Below are positions 35,419 to 43,042 of a DNA stretch of 64,000 nt, one piece after another (the first letter of the stretch is position 1; each line of letters opens with the position of its first letter). A model generated the notes under the pieces. The model worked only from the letters and a program-made list of their open reading frames with translations, was not told the origin of the DNA and made no database searches. This stretch comes from Acidobacteriota bacterium (lineage in GTDB: Bacteria; Acidobacteriota; Thermoanaerobaculia; Multivoradales; JAGPDF01): contig JACTMI010000036.1 of assembly GCA_014584695.1 (NCBI GenBank), positions 62,001 through 126,000 of the forward strand. Reading direction: 5' to 3'. Both the position numbers and the translations under genes were made by a program.

Positions 35419-38400
35419 TCAGGGCAGCGCGCGCCCCGGCGTCCAGGGCGCGCCGGCGGCGGCGAGACGACGCTCGAGCGCCGGCAGGTCGCGCTCGAGC
35501 GCGCCGCGCAGGCGGCTCGCGACCGCCTCGAGCTCCTGCTCGGCGATCTCGAGGCTCCGCCGGTGCGTCGGCGTCGGGCCGTAGGTCGAGAACGCGGTGC
35601 CCATGCCGGCCACTTGCAGGCGGCGCGTGACGGTGGGCACGTCCGGCACCGCGAGCGAGTTGGCCGAGCGGTTGCCGGCCAGCTCGCCGTCGATCGCCAG
35701 CAGCTCTTGGCGCAACGCCTCGAGCTCGCGGTCGAGCTCGCCGCCGGCTGCCGAACGCGACAGCGCCCGGCCCAGCTTGTCGACCCGCTCGAGCGCGGCG
35801 GCCAACGCTTCGCGGGCGGCGCCCGCGGCGCGCCGCGCGGCGTCCAGGCGCCGACCGAATGCGGCCACCTCGTCCGGCGCGGCGCCCGGCAGTGCCCCCG
35901 CGCGCAGCCGCCGGACCTGGAACGTCACCGGCTCGCCGAGCGGCGTCAGCTCGCCGCCGACCTTGCGCGCCAGCGTGACCGTGTACTCGCCGGGCGCCGC
36001 GAGCGCGCCGGAGGGCTCGTCGCCGCCGGCTGGAGGCTCGGAGGTCAGCGGCTCGGGCGACGGCAGCCGCAGGTCCCAGGCGACGCGTTGGAAGCCCTTG
36101 CCGGTCGGCCCCGAGAGGCGGCGGACGATCTCCCCCTTGGCGTCGCGCACCGTCAGCAGGATCTCCGGCTCGGCCTCGCGGCGCTCGCGCTCGAGCTCGT
36201 CGATAGCGGGCATCGGCGTGTCCTTGCCGGCCTCGGCGAGCGGCTTCTCGCGTTGCTGGCGGGCCTTGCGCGCGCCCTCCAGCCCCTCGGCGAGGAAGTA
36301 GGTGAAGACCGCGCCGAAGGGGGGATTCGGGGCCATGTAGTAGGCGTCGCCCTGTTCGGCCCTCCCGCGCGAGCCGAGCGGCCGCCGCTCGACGTACCAG
36401 AGCGCATCGCGCACCGGGAAGAGACGCGCTCCGGCGGCGAAGCCCGCCGCCGCGACCTCGCGCAGCGGCGTGTAGTCGTCGAGCACGAAGATGCCGCGGC
36501 CGAAGGTGCCGGCGACGAGGTCGTTCTCGCGGCGCTGGATCGCCAGGTCGCGGAACGCGATGGTCGGCAGGCCGCCGGTGAGCTCGAGCCAGCGCCGGCC
36601 GCCGTCGACGGTGAAGAAGAGACCGAGCTCGGTGCCGGCGAAGAGCAGGTCCGGCGCCACGTGATCCTGGACGACGCGCCAGACCAGGTGCCGGGGCGGC
36701 AGGTCGCCGGCGATCGAGCGCCATGTGCGGCCGCGGTCTGAGCTCGCGAGCAGGTAGGGCGAGAAGTCCCCCGCCTTGTGGTGGTCGAGTGCCACGTAGA
36801 CGGTGTCGGGGCGGTGCAGATCCGCTTTGACGTCGTTGACGAATGCGCGCGCCGGGACCCCCGGCAGCGTGCCGACCTCGATCGTGCGCCAGGTGGCGCC
36901 GCCGTCGTCGGTGACCGCCAGCCGGCCGTCGTCGGTGCCGGCGTAGAGCAGCCCCTCGACCAGCGGCGACTCGGCGAGCGAGGTGATGGTGCCGTAGTCC
37001 GACATCGCGAACAGGTCCCAGACCGCCTCGTAGCTCCAGCGCCGACCGAGCAGCGGCAGGCGCAGACGCTCCTCGCCGCGGGTCAGGTCGCCGGAGATCG
37101 CGCGCCAGGTGTCGCCGCGGTCGTCCGAGCGCCAGACGCGCTGCGACGCGTGGTAGATCCGGCTCGGCGCGTGCGGGCTGACCAGGATCGGCGCGTCCCA
37201 GTTGAAGCGCTCGGCGGGCTCGCCCGGCTCGGGCTGCGGCTGGATGTAGACGATCTCGCCGGTGGTCCGGTCGACGCGCACCAGGTTCCCCTGCTGCCAC
37301 TGCGAGTAGAGGATGTCCGGATTGCCGGGCTCGGTGGCCGGCTGGTGCCCGTCGGCGAAGACGGTGATCCACCAGTCGCGGTTGCGGATGCCGCTCGCCG
37401 TGTCGGTGCGGATGGGGCCGCCCTGGGTGCTGTTGTCCTGGGTGCCGCCGTAGACGTTGTAGAACGGCAGGTCGTCGTCGACCGCGATCTTGTAGAACTG
37501 GGTCACCGGCAGGTTGGCGACGAAGCGCCAGGTGGCGCCGAGGTCGAAGCTCTCGTAGAGGCCGCCGTCGGTGCCGACGAGCAGGTAGTCGGGGTCGTCG
37601 TCGCGGAAGGCGACGGCGTGGTGGTCGACGTGCTTGTGCTCCCCCGGCACCCGCCGGAAGGTCTTGCCGCCGTCGTCGGAGACCCGCAGGTGGACGTCGA
37701 CCAGGTAGATCCGGTCGAACGCGTGCGGGCTTGCCACCAGCTCCTGGTAGTAGTGGGGGCCGGTGCCGCCGGCCACGGCGTCGGAGCGCTTCTCCCACGA
37801 CGCCCCGCGATCGGCCGAGCGCCAGACGCCGCCGGTGCGGCGGTCGAGCTCGATCGCGGCGTAGAGGACGTCGGGGTTGTGCGGCGAGATGGCGAGGCCG
37901 ATCTTGCCCCGGTTGCCCTCGGGCAGCCCGCGCGACAGCTTCTGCCAGGTTTCGCCGCCGTCGGTCGAGCGATGGAGCCCCGACTCGGGTCCGCCGCCGA
38001 GGTAGGCGGCCACCGAGCGCTGGCGCTGCCAGGTGGCGGCGTAGAGGAGGTCCGGATCGCGCGGATCGGCGACGACGTCGGTCACCCCCGTCCACTCGCC
38101 GCCACCGAGGACGCGCTTCCAGCTCCTGCCGCCGTCGGTGGTCTTGTAGAGGCCGCGCTCGCCGCCCGCCGACCAGAGCGGACCCTGCGCGGCGGCCCAG
38201 AGGACGTTCGGATCGCCGGGGTGGACGAGGATCTTGGCCAGGTGCTCGGACTGCTCGAGCCCGCGGCGCTCCCAGCTCTGGCCGCCGTCCTCGCTACGGT
38301 AGACGCCGTCGCCGAAGCCGACGTGCCGGCCGCCGACGTTCTCGCCGGTGCCCACCCAGACGACCCGCGGGTTGGTCGGATCGACGGCGACGCAGCCGAT

Positions 38401-38703
38401 CGAGTACGAGGGCTGCTGATCGAAGATCGGCGTCCAGGTGGTGCCGGCGTTCGTCGTCTTCCAAACGCCGCCGGAGCCGACGGCGACGTACCAGACGTTG
38501 CGGTTGCTCGGATCGAAGGCGACGTCGGCGATGCGCCCCGACATCAGCGCCGGTCCGAGCGGGCGCAGCTTCAAGTTGGAGAAGGTGGCGGCGCTCGGGC
38601 CGGCGGCGGCCGCCGGTGGCGTCGAGGACGTCGCGCCGGCCGCGGGCGGGGCGCAGAGCAACCCGCAGAGCGGGGCGAAGAGGACGAGGCGAAGCTGGCG
38701 CAT
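35419..38703 (-). CDS. Exported VPS10/sortilin-like BNR-repeat protein ('glycosyl hydrolase')
   Basis: A 1094-residue exported protein with a signal peptide (LVLFAPLCGLLCAPPAAG). From ~45 to ~780 it consists of BNR/Asp-box blades: VYRSEDGGQSWERR, LYKTTDGGRSWKRV, LHRSTDGGETWQKL, VWRSADRGASWEKR, VWRSDDRGDTWRAI and LLASSDRGRTWRSI show the S-x-D-x-G-x-T-W box. This double-propeller is the one found in sortilin/VPS10 proteins and in bacterial proteins labelled glycosyl hydrolase, for which activity is usually unproven. The last ~300 residues hold a beta-domain (GEYTVTLARKVGG) and a helical tail (~980-1080). ATG 38703 has GGAGGG upstream. No glycosidase catalytic pair can be assigned. Confidence 0.9.
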   Translation of the reverse strand: MRQLRLVLFAPLCGLLCAPPAAGATSSTPPAAAAGPSAATFSNLKLRPLGPALMSGRIADVAFDPSNRNVWYVAVGSGGVWKTTNAGTTWTPIFDQQPSYSIGCVAVDPTNPRVVWVGTGENVGGRHVGFGDGVYRSEDGGQSWERRGLEQSEHLAKILVHPGDPNVLWAAAQGPLWSAGGERGLYKTTDGGRSWKRVLGGGEWTGVTDVVADPRDPDLLYAATWQRQRSVAAYLGGGPESGLHRSTDGGETWQKLSRGLPEGNRGKIGLAISPHNPDVLYAAIELDRRTGGVWRSADRGASWEKRSDAVAGGTGPHYYQELVASPHAFDRIYLVDVHLRVSDDGGKTFRRVPGEHKHVDHHAVAFRDDDPDYLLVGTDGGLYESFDLGATWRFVANLPVTQFYKIAVDDDLPFYNVYGGTQDNSTQGGPIRTDTASGIRNRDWWITVFADGHQPATEPGNPDILYSQWQQGNLVRVDRTTGEIVYIQPQPEPGEPAERFNWDAPILVSPHAPSRIYHASQRVWRSDDRGDTWRAISGDLTRGEERLRLPLLGRRWSYEAVWDLFAMSDYGTITSLAESPLVEGLLYAGTDDGRLAVTDDGGATWRTIEVGTLPGVPARAFVNDVKADLHRPDTVYVALDHHKAGDFSPYLLASSDRGRTWRSIAGDLPPRHLVWRVVQDHVAPDLLFAGTELGLFFTVDGGRRWLELTGGLPTIAFRDLAIQRRENDLVAGTFGRGIFVLDDYTPLREVAAAGFAAGARLFPVRDALWYVERRPLGSRGRAEQGDAYYMAPNPPFGAVFTYFLAEGLEGARKARQQREKPLAEAGKDTPMPAIDELERERREAEPEILLTVRDAKGEIVRRLSGPTGKGFQRVAWDLRLPSPEPLTSEPPAGGDEPSGALAAPGEYTVTLARKVGGELTPLGEPVTFQVRRLRAGALPGAAPDEVAAFGRRLDAARRAAGAAREALAAALERVDKLGRALSRSAAGGELDRELEALRQELLAIDGELAGNRSANSLAVPDVPTVTRRLQVAGMGTAFSTYGPTPTHRRSLEIAEQELEAVASRLRGALERDLPALERRLAAAGAPWTPGRALP

Positions 38704-38827
38704 GGTGGCGATCCCTCCGATGGCGAGCACTTCGTCCCAGACTACCAAGGGGAGCCGCGCGGAGGCGCCGTGGTGCCGCGGTTGACCCGGGGCCGCGCTC
38801 GCTTCAGCATAGGAGGTCGGACCGATC

Positions 38828-40459
38828 GTGCCTGCCTTCGAGATCACGTCGTATTCGCTGCTGAGCGCCCTGGCGGCCTGGTCGTCGGCGCTCGTGTCGT
38901 GGACCGCCTGGCGGCGCCGGACGGTGCCCGGCGCGCGGGCGCTCGCCTGGCTGATGGCGTCGATCACGGTGTGGACCTTCGGCGCCGCGGTCGAGCTGGC
39001 GGTGGTGCGGCTCGCCGACAAGATCCTCTGGTCGAAGGTCGAGTACCTGGGGACCACGACCGTGCCGGTCCTGTTCCTGCTGTTCGCGATCGAGTACACC
39101 CAGCACGGCCACTGGCTGACGCGGCCGCGGGTCGCGCTCGCCTTCGCGGTGCCGGCGGTCACGCTGGCGCTCGCCTGGACCAACGAGCAGCACGGCCTGA
39201 TCTGGGCCGGCTACGCCGAGAGCCCGGCGGGTCAGAACCTGCTGGTCTACGAGCGGGGGCCCTGGTTCTGGATCGGCGGCGTCGCCTACTCCTACCTGTG
39301 CGTCGTCGCGGGCATGCTGCTGCTCGCCGAGGCCATCCGGCGCCGGCCGCCGGGCCTGCGCGCGCAGGGGATCCTGGTGCTTTCGGCGGCGGCGATTCCG
39401 AGCACCGCCAACCTCTTCTACGTGTCTCATCTCTTTCCGTTGCCCGGTCTCGAGCCGACGCCGATCTCCTTCGCGCTCATGGGCGCGGTGTTCGCCATCG
39501 CCATCTTCCGCTACCGCCTGCTCGATCTCGTGCCGGTGGCGCGCGACCTGCTGCTCGAGAAGATGCGCGACGGCGTCCTGGTGCTCGATCGCGACGACCG
39601 GGTGCTCGAATCGAATCCCTCGGCTCGCCGCCTGCTCGGCGCCGTCGCCGACCGGGGGGTGGGACGCCCGGCGGCCGAGGTCCTGGCCGCCTGGCCGGGT
39701 CTGCTCGAGCGGCTGGGCGCGGAAAGTCAGGGGCGCGCCGAGATCGTCGTCGCCGGCGCGCCGGAGCGGATCCTGGACGTCAGCGTCTCGCCCTTGCGGG
39801 GGCGGGGCGGAGAGCGCTCCGGCCGCCTGCTGCTGCTGCGCGACGTCAGCGACCGACACCGTTCGGAGCGCGCGCTGCAGGCGGCCAACCAGCAGCTGCG
39901 CGAGCAGCTGGCGGAGATCGAAGCGCTGCAATCGACCTTGCGCGAGCAGGTGCTGCGGGATCCGCTGACCGGACTGTTCAATCGCCGATACCTCGAGGAG
40001 ACGCTGGCACGCGAGCTCGACCGGGCGCGCCGCGAAGGCGACGTCCTGTCGCTCGCGATCCTCGATCTGGATCACTTCAAGCGGCTCAACGACACCCTCG
40101 GGCACGCCGCCGGCGACGAGGTCCTGCGCCGGCTGGGGGATCTCCTGCGCGTGCTGACCCGGCGCAGCGACATCGCCTGCCGCTTCGGCGGCGAGGAGTT
40201 CGTGATCCTGATGCCCGGCGCGCCGCTCGAGGCCGCCCGCGAGCGGGCCGAGGAGTGGCGGGCGGCCTTCGCGGCGGCCGCCGCGGCGGCGCTCGGCGTG
40301 CCCCATCAGCCGACGCTTTCGGCGGGCTTGGCCGCCTTCCCGCAGCACGGGGAGAGCGTGGAGGCGCTGATGGGGGCGGCCGACGCGGCGCTCTACGCCG
40401 CCAAGGCGGGGGGGCGGAACCGGATCGAGGTGGCGGCGGTGGCGGAACCGGTGTCCTAG
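38828..40459 (+). CDS. 7TM-type sensor with PAS-like and GGDEF domains (diguanylate cyclase)
   Basis: A 543-residue protein. Residues ~5-230 have seven hydrophobic segments and match the N-terminal 7TM sensor found in histidine kinases and cyclases (ARALAWLMASITVWTFG; VEYLGTTTVPVLFLLFAIEYT). A PAS-like domain spans ~245-360 (RDGVLVLDRDDRVLESNPSA), followed by a coiled linker. The GGDEF domain spans ~380-535, with DPLTGLFNRRYLEETL, LDLDHFKRLNDTLGHAAGDEVL and the active-site signature RFGGEEF near 453, so it should make cyclic di-GMP. No RxxD inhibitory site is evident five residues before GGEEF. Start GTG 38828 has AGGAGGT ten bases upstream. Confidence 0.93.
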   Translation: MPAFEITSYSLLSALAAWSSALVSWTAWRRRTVPGARALAWLMASITVWTFGAAVELAVVRLADKILWSKVEYLGTTTVPVLFLLFAIEYTQHGHWLTRPRVALAFAVPAVTLALAWTNEQHGLIWAGYAESPAGQNLLVYERGPWFWIGGVAYSYLCVVAGMLLLAEAIRRRPPGLRAQGILVLSAAAIPSTANLFYVSHLFPLPGLEPTPISFALMGAVFAIAIFRYRLLDLVPVARDLLLEKMRDGVLVLDRDDRVLESNPSARRLLGAVADRGVGRPAAEVLAAWPGLLERLGAESQGRAEIVVAGAPERILDVSVSPLRGRGGERSGRLLLLRDVSDRHRSERALQAANQQLREQLAEIEALQSTLREQVLRDPLTGLFNRRYLEETLARELDRARREGDVLSLAILDLDHFKRLNDTLGHAAGDEVLRRLGDLLRVLTRRSDIACRFGGEEFVILMPGAPLEAARERAEEWRAAFAAAAAAALGVPHQPTLSAGLAAFPQHGESVEALMGAADAALYAAKAGGRNRIEVAAVAEPVS

Positions 40460-40527
40460 GTCCGAGGGAAGCCGGCGGGCCGGTTGCGAACGGTGGGATG
40501 GGCCGCGCGGCCCGAAAGGAGCGGTCC

Positions 40528-40917
40528 ATGAGGCAGCGGTTGCTGGACGTGCTGGTGGGGCTGGCGGTCGGGGTGTTGGTGGGGGGCGGCTTCGTCTCGT
40601 CGCGCTGGCAGCGGACCTTCGCCAGCACCTACCTCGTCCAGACCGCCGACCAGGCGCACGTGGCAGGCGAGATCGCCGCCGGGCGCGCCGCCGAGTTGGC
40701 GGCCAAGATCCGCGGCGCGCTGCCGGCCTACGTCGTGGCGCTCGATCGCGAGTTCGCCGACGCCGAGGGGCGGTGCTGGGCCCTCTGGGCGGTGCGGGAC
40801 GCTTTCGCGGCGGCGGGGGAGGAGCCTCCCGCGGCGATCGCTCCGACGCTCGCCGGCTTGCCCGATCGCGGCTCGTGCCCGCCGCCGGGAGGCGCGCCCG
40901 CGGGCGCGCCGGGCTGA
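40528..40917 (+). CDS. Small membrane-anchored protein of unknown function
   Basis: A 129-residue protein. ATG 40528 has AAAGGAG about seven bases upstream. Residues ~6-24 form one membrane helix (LLDVLVGLAVGVLVGGGFV), followed by a helical Ala/Glu-rich part and a Cys in GRCWALWAV, ending in a Pro/Gly-rich tail (PPPGGAPAGAPG). I recognise no family. It follows the GGDEF gene by 68 bases in the same direction, so co-transcription is likely. The tail is encoded by a perfect 20-bp palindrome, described separately. Confidence 0.7.
   Translation: MRQRLLDVLVGLAVGVLVGGGFVSSRWQRTFASTYLVQTADQAHVAGEIAAGRAAELAAKIRGALPAYVVALDREFADAEGRCWALWAVRDAFAAAGEEPPAAIAPTLAGLPDRGSCPPPGGAPAGAPG
40891..40910. terminator. 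Perfect 20-bp palindrome at a convergent gene end
   Basis: GGCGCGCCCGCGGGCGCGCC equals its own reverse complement. It encodes the Gly/Ala/Pro tail of the small protein and ends eight bases before that protein's stop, 12 bases before the end of mscS on the other strand. RNA from either strand would fold into an eight-pair, all-GC hairpin. It may terminate both transcripts, though no T-run follows. Confidence 0.55.
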
Positions 40918-40922
40918 GCGAC

Positions 40923-41996
40923 TCAGCTCTCCGCGGCGGGTGGTGTGGCGGCGCCGGCGGGGAAGTGGACGACCCGCTGCGGGAACGGGATCTCGATGCC
41001 CTCGGCGTCGAAGCGCCGCTTCAGCCGTTTGTACAGCTCGCTGGTCAGGGCCACGCGGTCGGTGAAGGCGGCGGCGCGCAGGATGACGTTGAAGTTCACC
41101 GCGCTGTCGCCGAAGCCGGTGAAGCGGACGACCGGCTCGAACGTCGCCACGCCGCCCGGCACCTCCCGCTCGACCCGCCGCGCCTCTTCGAGCACCACCC
41201 GCTCGACCTGTTCGAGGTCGGCGCCGTAACCGACCCCGACCGGCACCACGACCGCCTGTTCGAGCTCGGGCTGGCTGTAGTTGACGATCCGCATCTCGGC
41301 GAGCTTCGAGTTCGGAACGATGACGTCGTTGTTGGCCAGCTGGCGAATGCGCGTGGCGCGCCAGGAGATGTCGGCGACGTGGCCTTGGCTGCCGTCCTCG
41401 AGCTGGATGAAGTCGCCGACGCGGATCGGTTTCGCCATCGAGAGATGGATGCCGGCGAAGAGGTTGGCGAGGGTCGGCTGCAAGCCGAGCGCGATGGCGA
41501 GCGAGCCCAGGCCGAGCGCGGTCAGCAGCGCGCTGATCTCGATGCCGAGGTTGTCGAGCACCAGGAGCGCGCCCGCGATCAGCACCGCGCCGCGCGCCAG
41601 CTTGCGCACCAGGCTCGGCTGCGCGACGGCGCCGGAGGCGTCGCCGCCGGCGCCGTCGAGCCAGCGGCCGAGGAAGGTCGAAAGGGCCCAGGTCAGGGTC
41701 AGCAGCACCGCGGCGACCGCGAAGCGCTCGATCAGCACCCGCGGCTCGGCGCCGAGCGGCGCGAGCCGGACCGCCGGCACGATGGCGGCGAGGACGATCG
41801 CCTGGATCCAGATCGAGGCGAGCGACTCGTAGGCCAGGTTGTCGAGCCGGGTCGAGGTCTTCTCCGCCAGCCGGAGCAGCCGGCCGACGATCAGCCAGCG
41901 GGTCACCAGCGCGAACACCACGGCGAGGCCGAGGATGCCGAGCGTCGCGGCCCAGGACTCGAGGGCGAGGAGGAGATCGTCGAAGGGGCTCAACAT
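40923..41996 (-). CDS. MscS-type mechanosensitive channel
   Basis: A 357-residue small-conductance mechanosensitive channel. After three or four membrane helices, the pore helix and beta-domain start at ~165: LLTALGLGSLAIALGLQPTLANLFAGIHL is the Gly/Ala-rich TM3 motif, followed by MAKPIRVGDFIQLEDGSQGHVADISWRATRIR and NNDVIVPNSKLAEMRIVNYS, which line the lower vestibule. The C-terminal alpha/beta part ends with RFDAEGIEIPFPQRVVHF, the usual MscS end. It would open on membrane stretch after osmotic downshift. It is convergent with the small-protein gene (five bases apart) and divergent from gluQ. GGAG lies four bases before ATG 41996. Confidence 0.95.
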   Translation of the reverse strand: MLSPFDDLLLALESWAATLGILGLAVVFALVTRWLIVGRLLRLAEKTSTRLDNLAYESLASIWIQAIVLAAIVPAVRLAPLGAEPRVLIERFAVAAVLLTLTWALSTFLGRWLDGAGGDASGAVAQPSLVRKLARGAVLIAGALLVLDNLGIEISALLTALGLGSLAIALGLQPTLANLFAGIHLSMAKPIRVGDFIQLEDGSQGHVADISWRATRIRQLANNDVIVPNSKLAEMRIVNYSQPELEQAVVVPVGVGYGADLEQVERVVLEEARRVEREVPGGVATFEPVVRFTGFGDSAVNFNVILRAAAFTDRVALTSELYKRLKRRFDAEGIEIPFPQRVVHFPAGAATPPAAES

Positions 41997-42106
41997 GGCT
42001 CCGTGGCGGTGCCGGAGAGCTCTCGAGGGCGGTGCTCCCCGGCGCCGCGGCGTCCAAGTGTACCGAATCGGCCGCGCCGCCGAGGCCGCGCCGCGCGGGC
42101 GGCGTC

Positions 42107-42112
42107 TATCAT
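42107..42112 (+). promoter_or_regulatory. -10-like TATCAT, nine bases before the gluQ ATG
   Basis: TATCAT followed by TCCCGCTCG and ATG 42122. There is no ribosome site in between, which fits a leaderless message. Confidence 0.5.
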
Positions 42113-42121
42113 TCCCGCTCG

Positions 42122-43033
42122 ATGCGCTTCGCGAGCGATCGATGGCCGGCCGCCCCCTGGCGTACCCGTTTCGCGCCGGCACCGACCGGCCATCTCCACC
42201 TCGGGCACGTCGTCAACGCCCTCTACGTCTGGGGGCTGGCGAGCGCTTTCGGCGGCGAAGTCCTGCTGCGCATCGAGGACCACGACCGCTCCCGTTCGCG
42301 CGCCGAGTTCGAGCGGAGGCTGCTCGAGGATCTCGAGTGGCTCGGCTTCGCGCCCGCTGCCGACCCCGCGAGCGGACGGCTCTACGTGCGCCAGAGCGAG
42401 CGCGAAGAGCTCTACCGCGCGGCGCTCGCGCGGCTGGCCGCGGCCGGCGAGGTCTACCCCTGCGTCTGCACGCGGCGGCGGATCGCGGCGGCGGCGCCGG
42501 TGGCGGCGGGGGAGGAACCCCGCTATCCCGGCACCTGCCGCGAACGCCGGCTCGGGCCGGAGACGGGCCCGATGCGGCGGGTTCGTCTGCCGCGCGAGGA
42601 GGTGACGTTCGAGGATCTGCGCCTCGGCGCCCAGCGCCAGGTGCCCGCCGACCAGTGCGGCGACCTGCTGGCGGTCGACCGCGACCGCCAGTGGACCTAC
42701 CAGTTCGCGGTCGCGGTCGACGATTTCGAGCAGGGGATCGACCTGGTGATCCGGGGCGAGGACCTGCTCGCCTCGACCGGTCGCCAGATCCAGCTCGCGC
42801 GTCGGCTGGGGCGGGCCGAGGCGGCGCGCTTCCTGCACCACCCCCTGCTGATGCGCCCGGACGGCACCAAGCTGTCGAAGTCGAACCGCGACACCGGCGT
42901 GCGCGAGCTGCGCGCCGCCGGCTGGAGCGCCGGACGCGTGCTCGGCGAGGCCGCGCTGCGCGCCGGGCTCGTCGCCTCGGCGCGGACGCTCGCGGCGGCC
43001 GACGCCGCCGGGCTCTTCCCGGACCGCGGATAG
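42122..43033 (+). CDS. gluQ: Glutamyl-Q tRNA(Asp) synthetase
   Basis: A 303-residue paralogue of the glutamyl-tRNA synthetase catalytic domain that lacks the anticodon-binding part and puts Glu on queuosine of tRNA-Asp. The class I HIGH motif is in FAPAPTGHLHLGHVVNAL near 18-32, the KMSKS loop is KLSKS near 249, and the zinc ligands are in YPCVCTRRR and YPGTCRERR near 112-140. ATG 42122 keeps the HIGH motif at the usual distance. The stop TAG (43031-43033) is also the start of a TAGGAT hexamer for the next gene. Confidence 0.93.
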   Translation: MRFASDRWPAAPWRTRFAPAPTGHLHLGHVVNALYVWGLASAFGGEVLLRIEDHDRSRSRAEFERRLLEDLEWLGFAPAADPASGRLYVRQSEREELYRAALARLAAAGEVYPCVCTRRRIAAAAPVAAGEEPRYPGTCRERRLGPETGPMRRVRLPREEVTFEDLRLGAQRQVPADQCGDLLAVDRDRQWTYQFAVAVDDFEQGIDLVIRGEDLLASTGRQIQLARRLGRAEAARFLHHPLLMRPDGTKLSKSNRDTGVRELRAAGWSAGRVLGEAALRAGLVASARTLAAADAAGLFPDRG

Positions 43034-43036
43034 GAT
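43031..43036 (+). promoter_or_regulatory. -10-like TAGGAT overlapping the gluQ stop, six bases before the PBP1 ATG
   Basis: TAGGAT begins with the gluQ stop codon TAG. Six bases (CGCTGG) separate it from ATG 43043. It suggests that PBP1 also has its own leaderless promoter. Confidence 0.45.
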
Positions 43037-43042
43037 CGCTGG

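Noticed and set aside
35419-38703. Assigning sialidase or another glycosidase activity to the BNR protein
   Set aside because: Asp-box repeats are present, but no sialidase Arg triad or other catalytic set can be pointed to.
38782-38810. TTGACC-N17-CAGCAT before the GGDEF gene
   Set aside because: Spacing is ideal, but transcription would begin at about 38817, cutting off the AGGAGGT ribosome site at 38811-38817. One of the two must be chance, and the ribosome site is the stronger signal.
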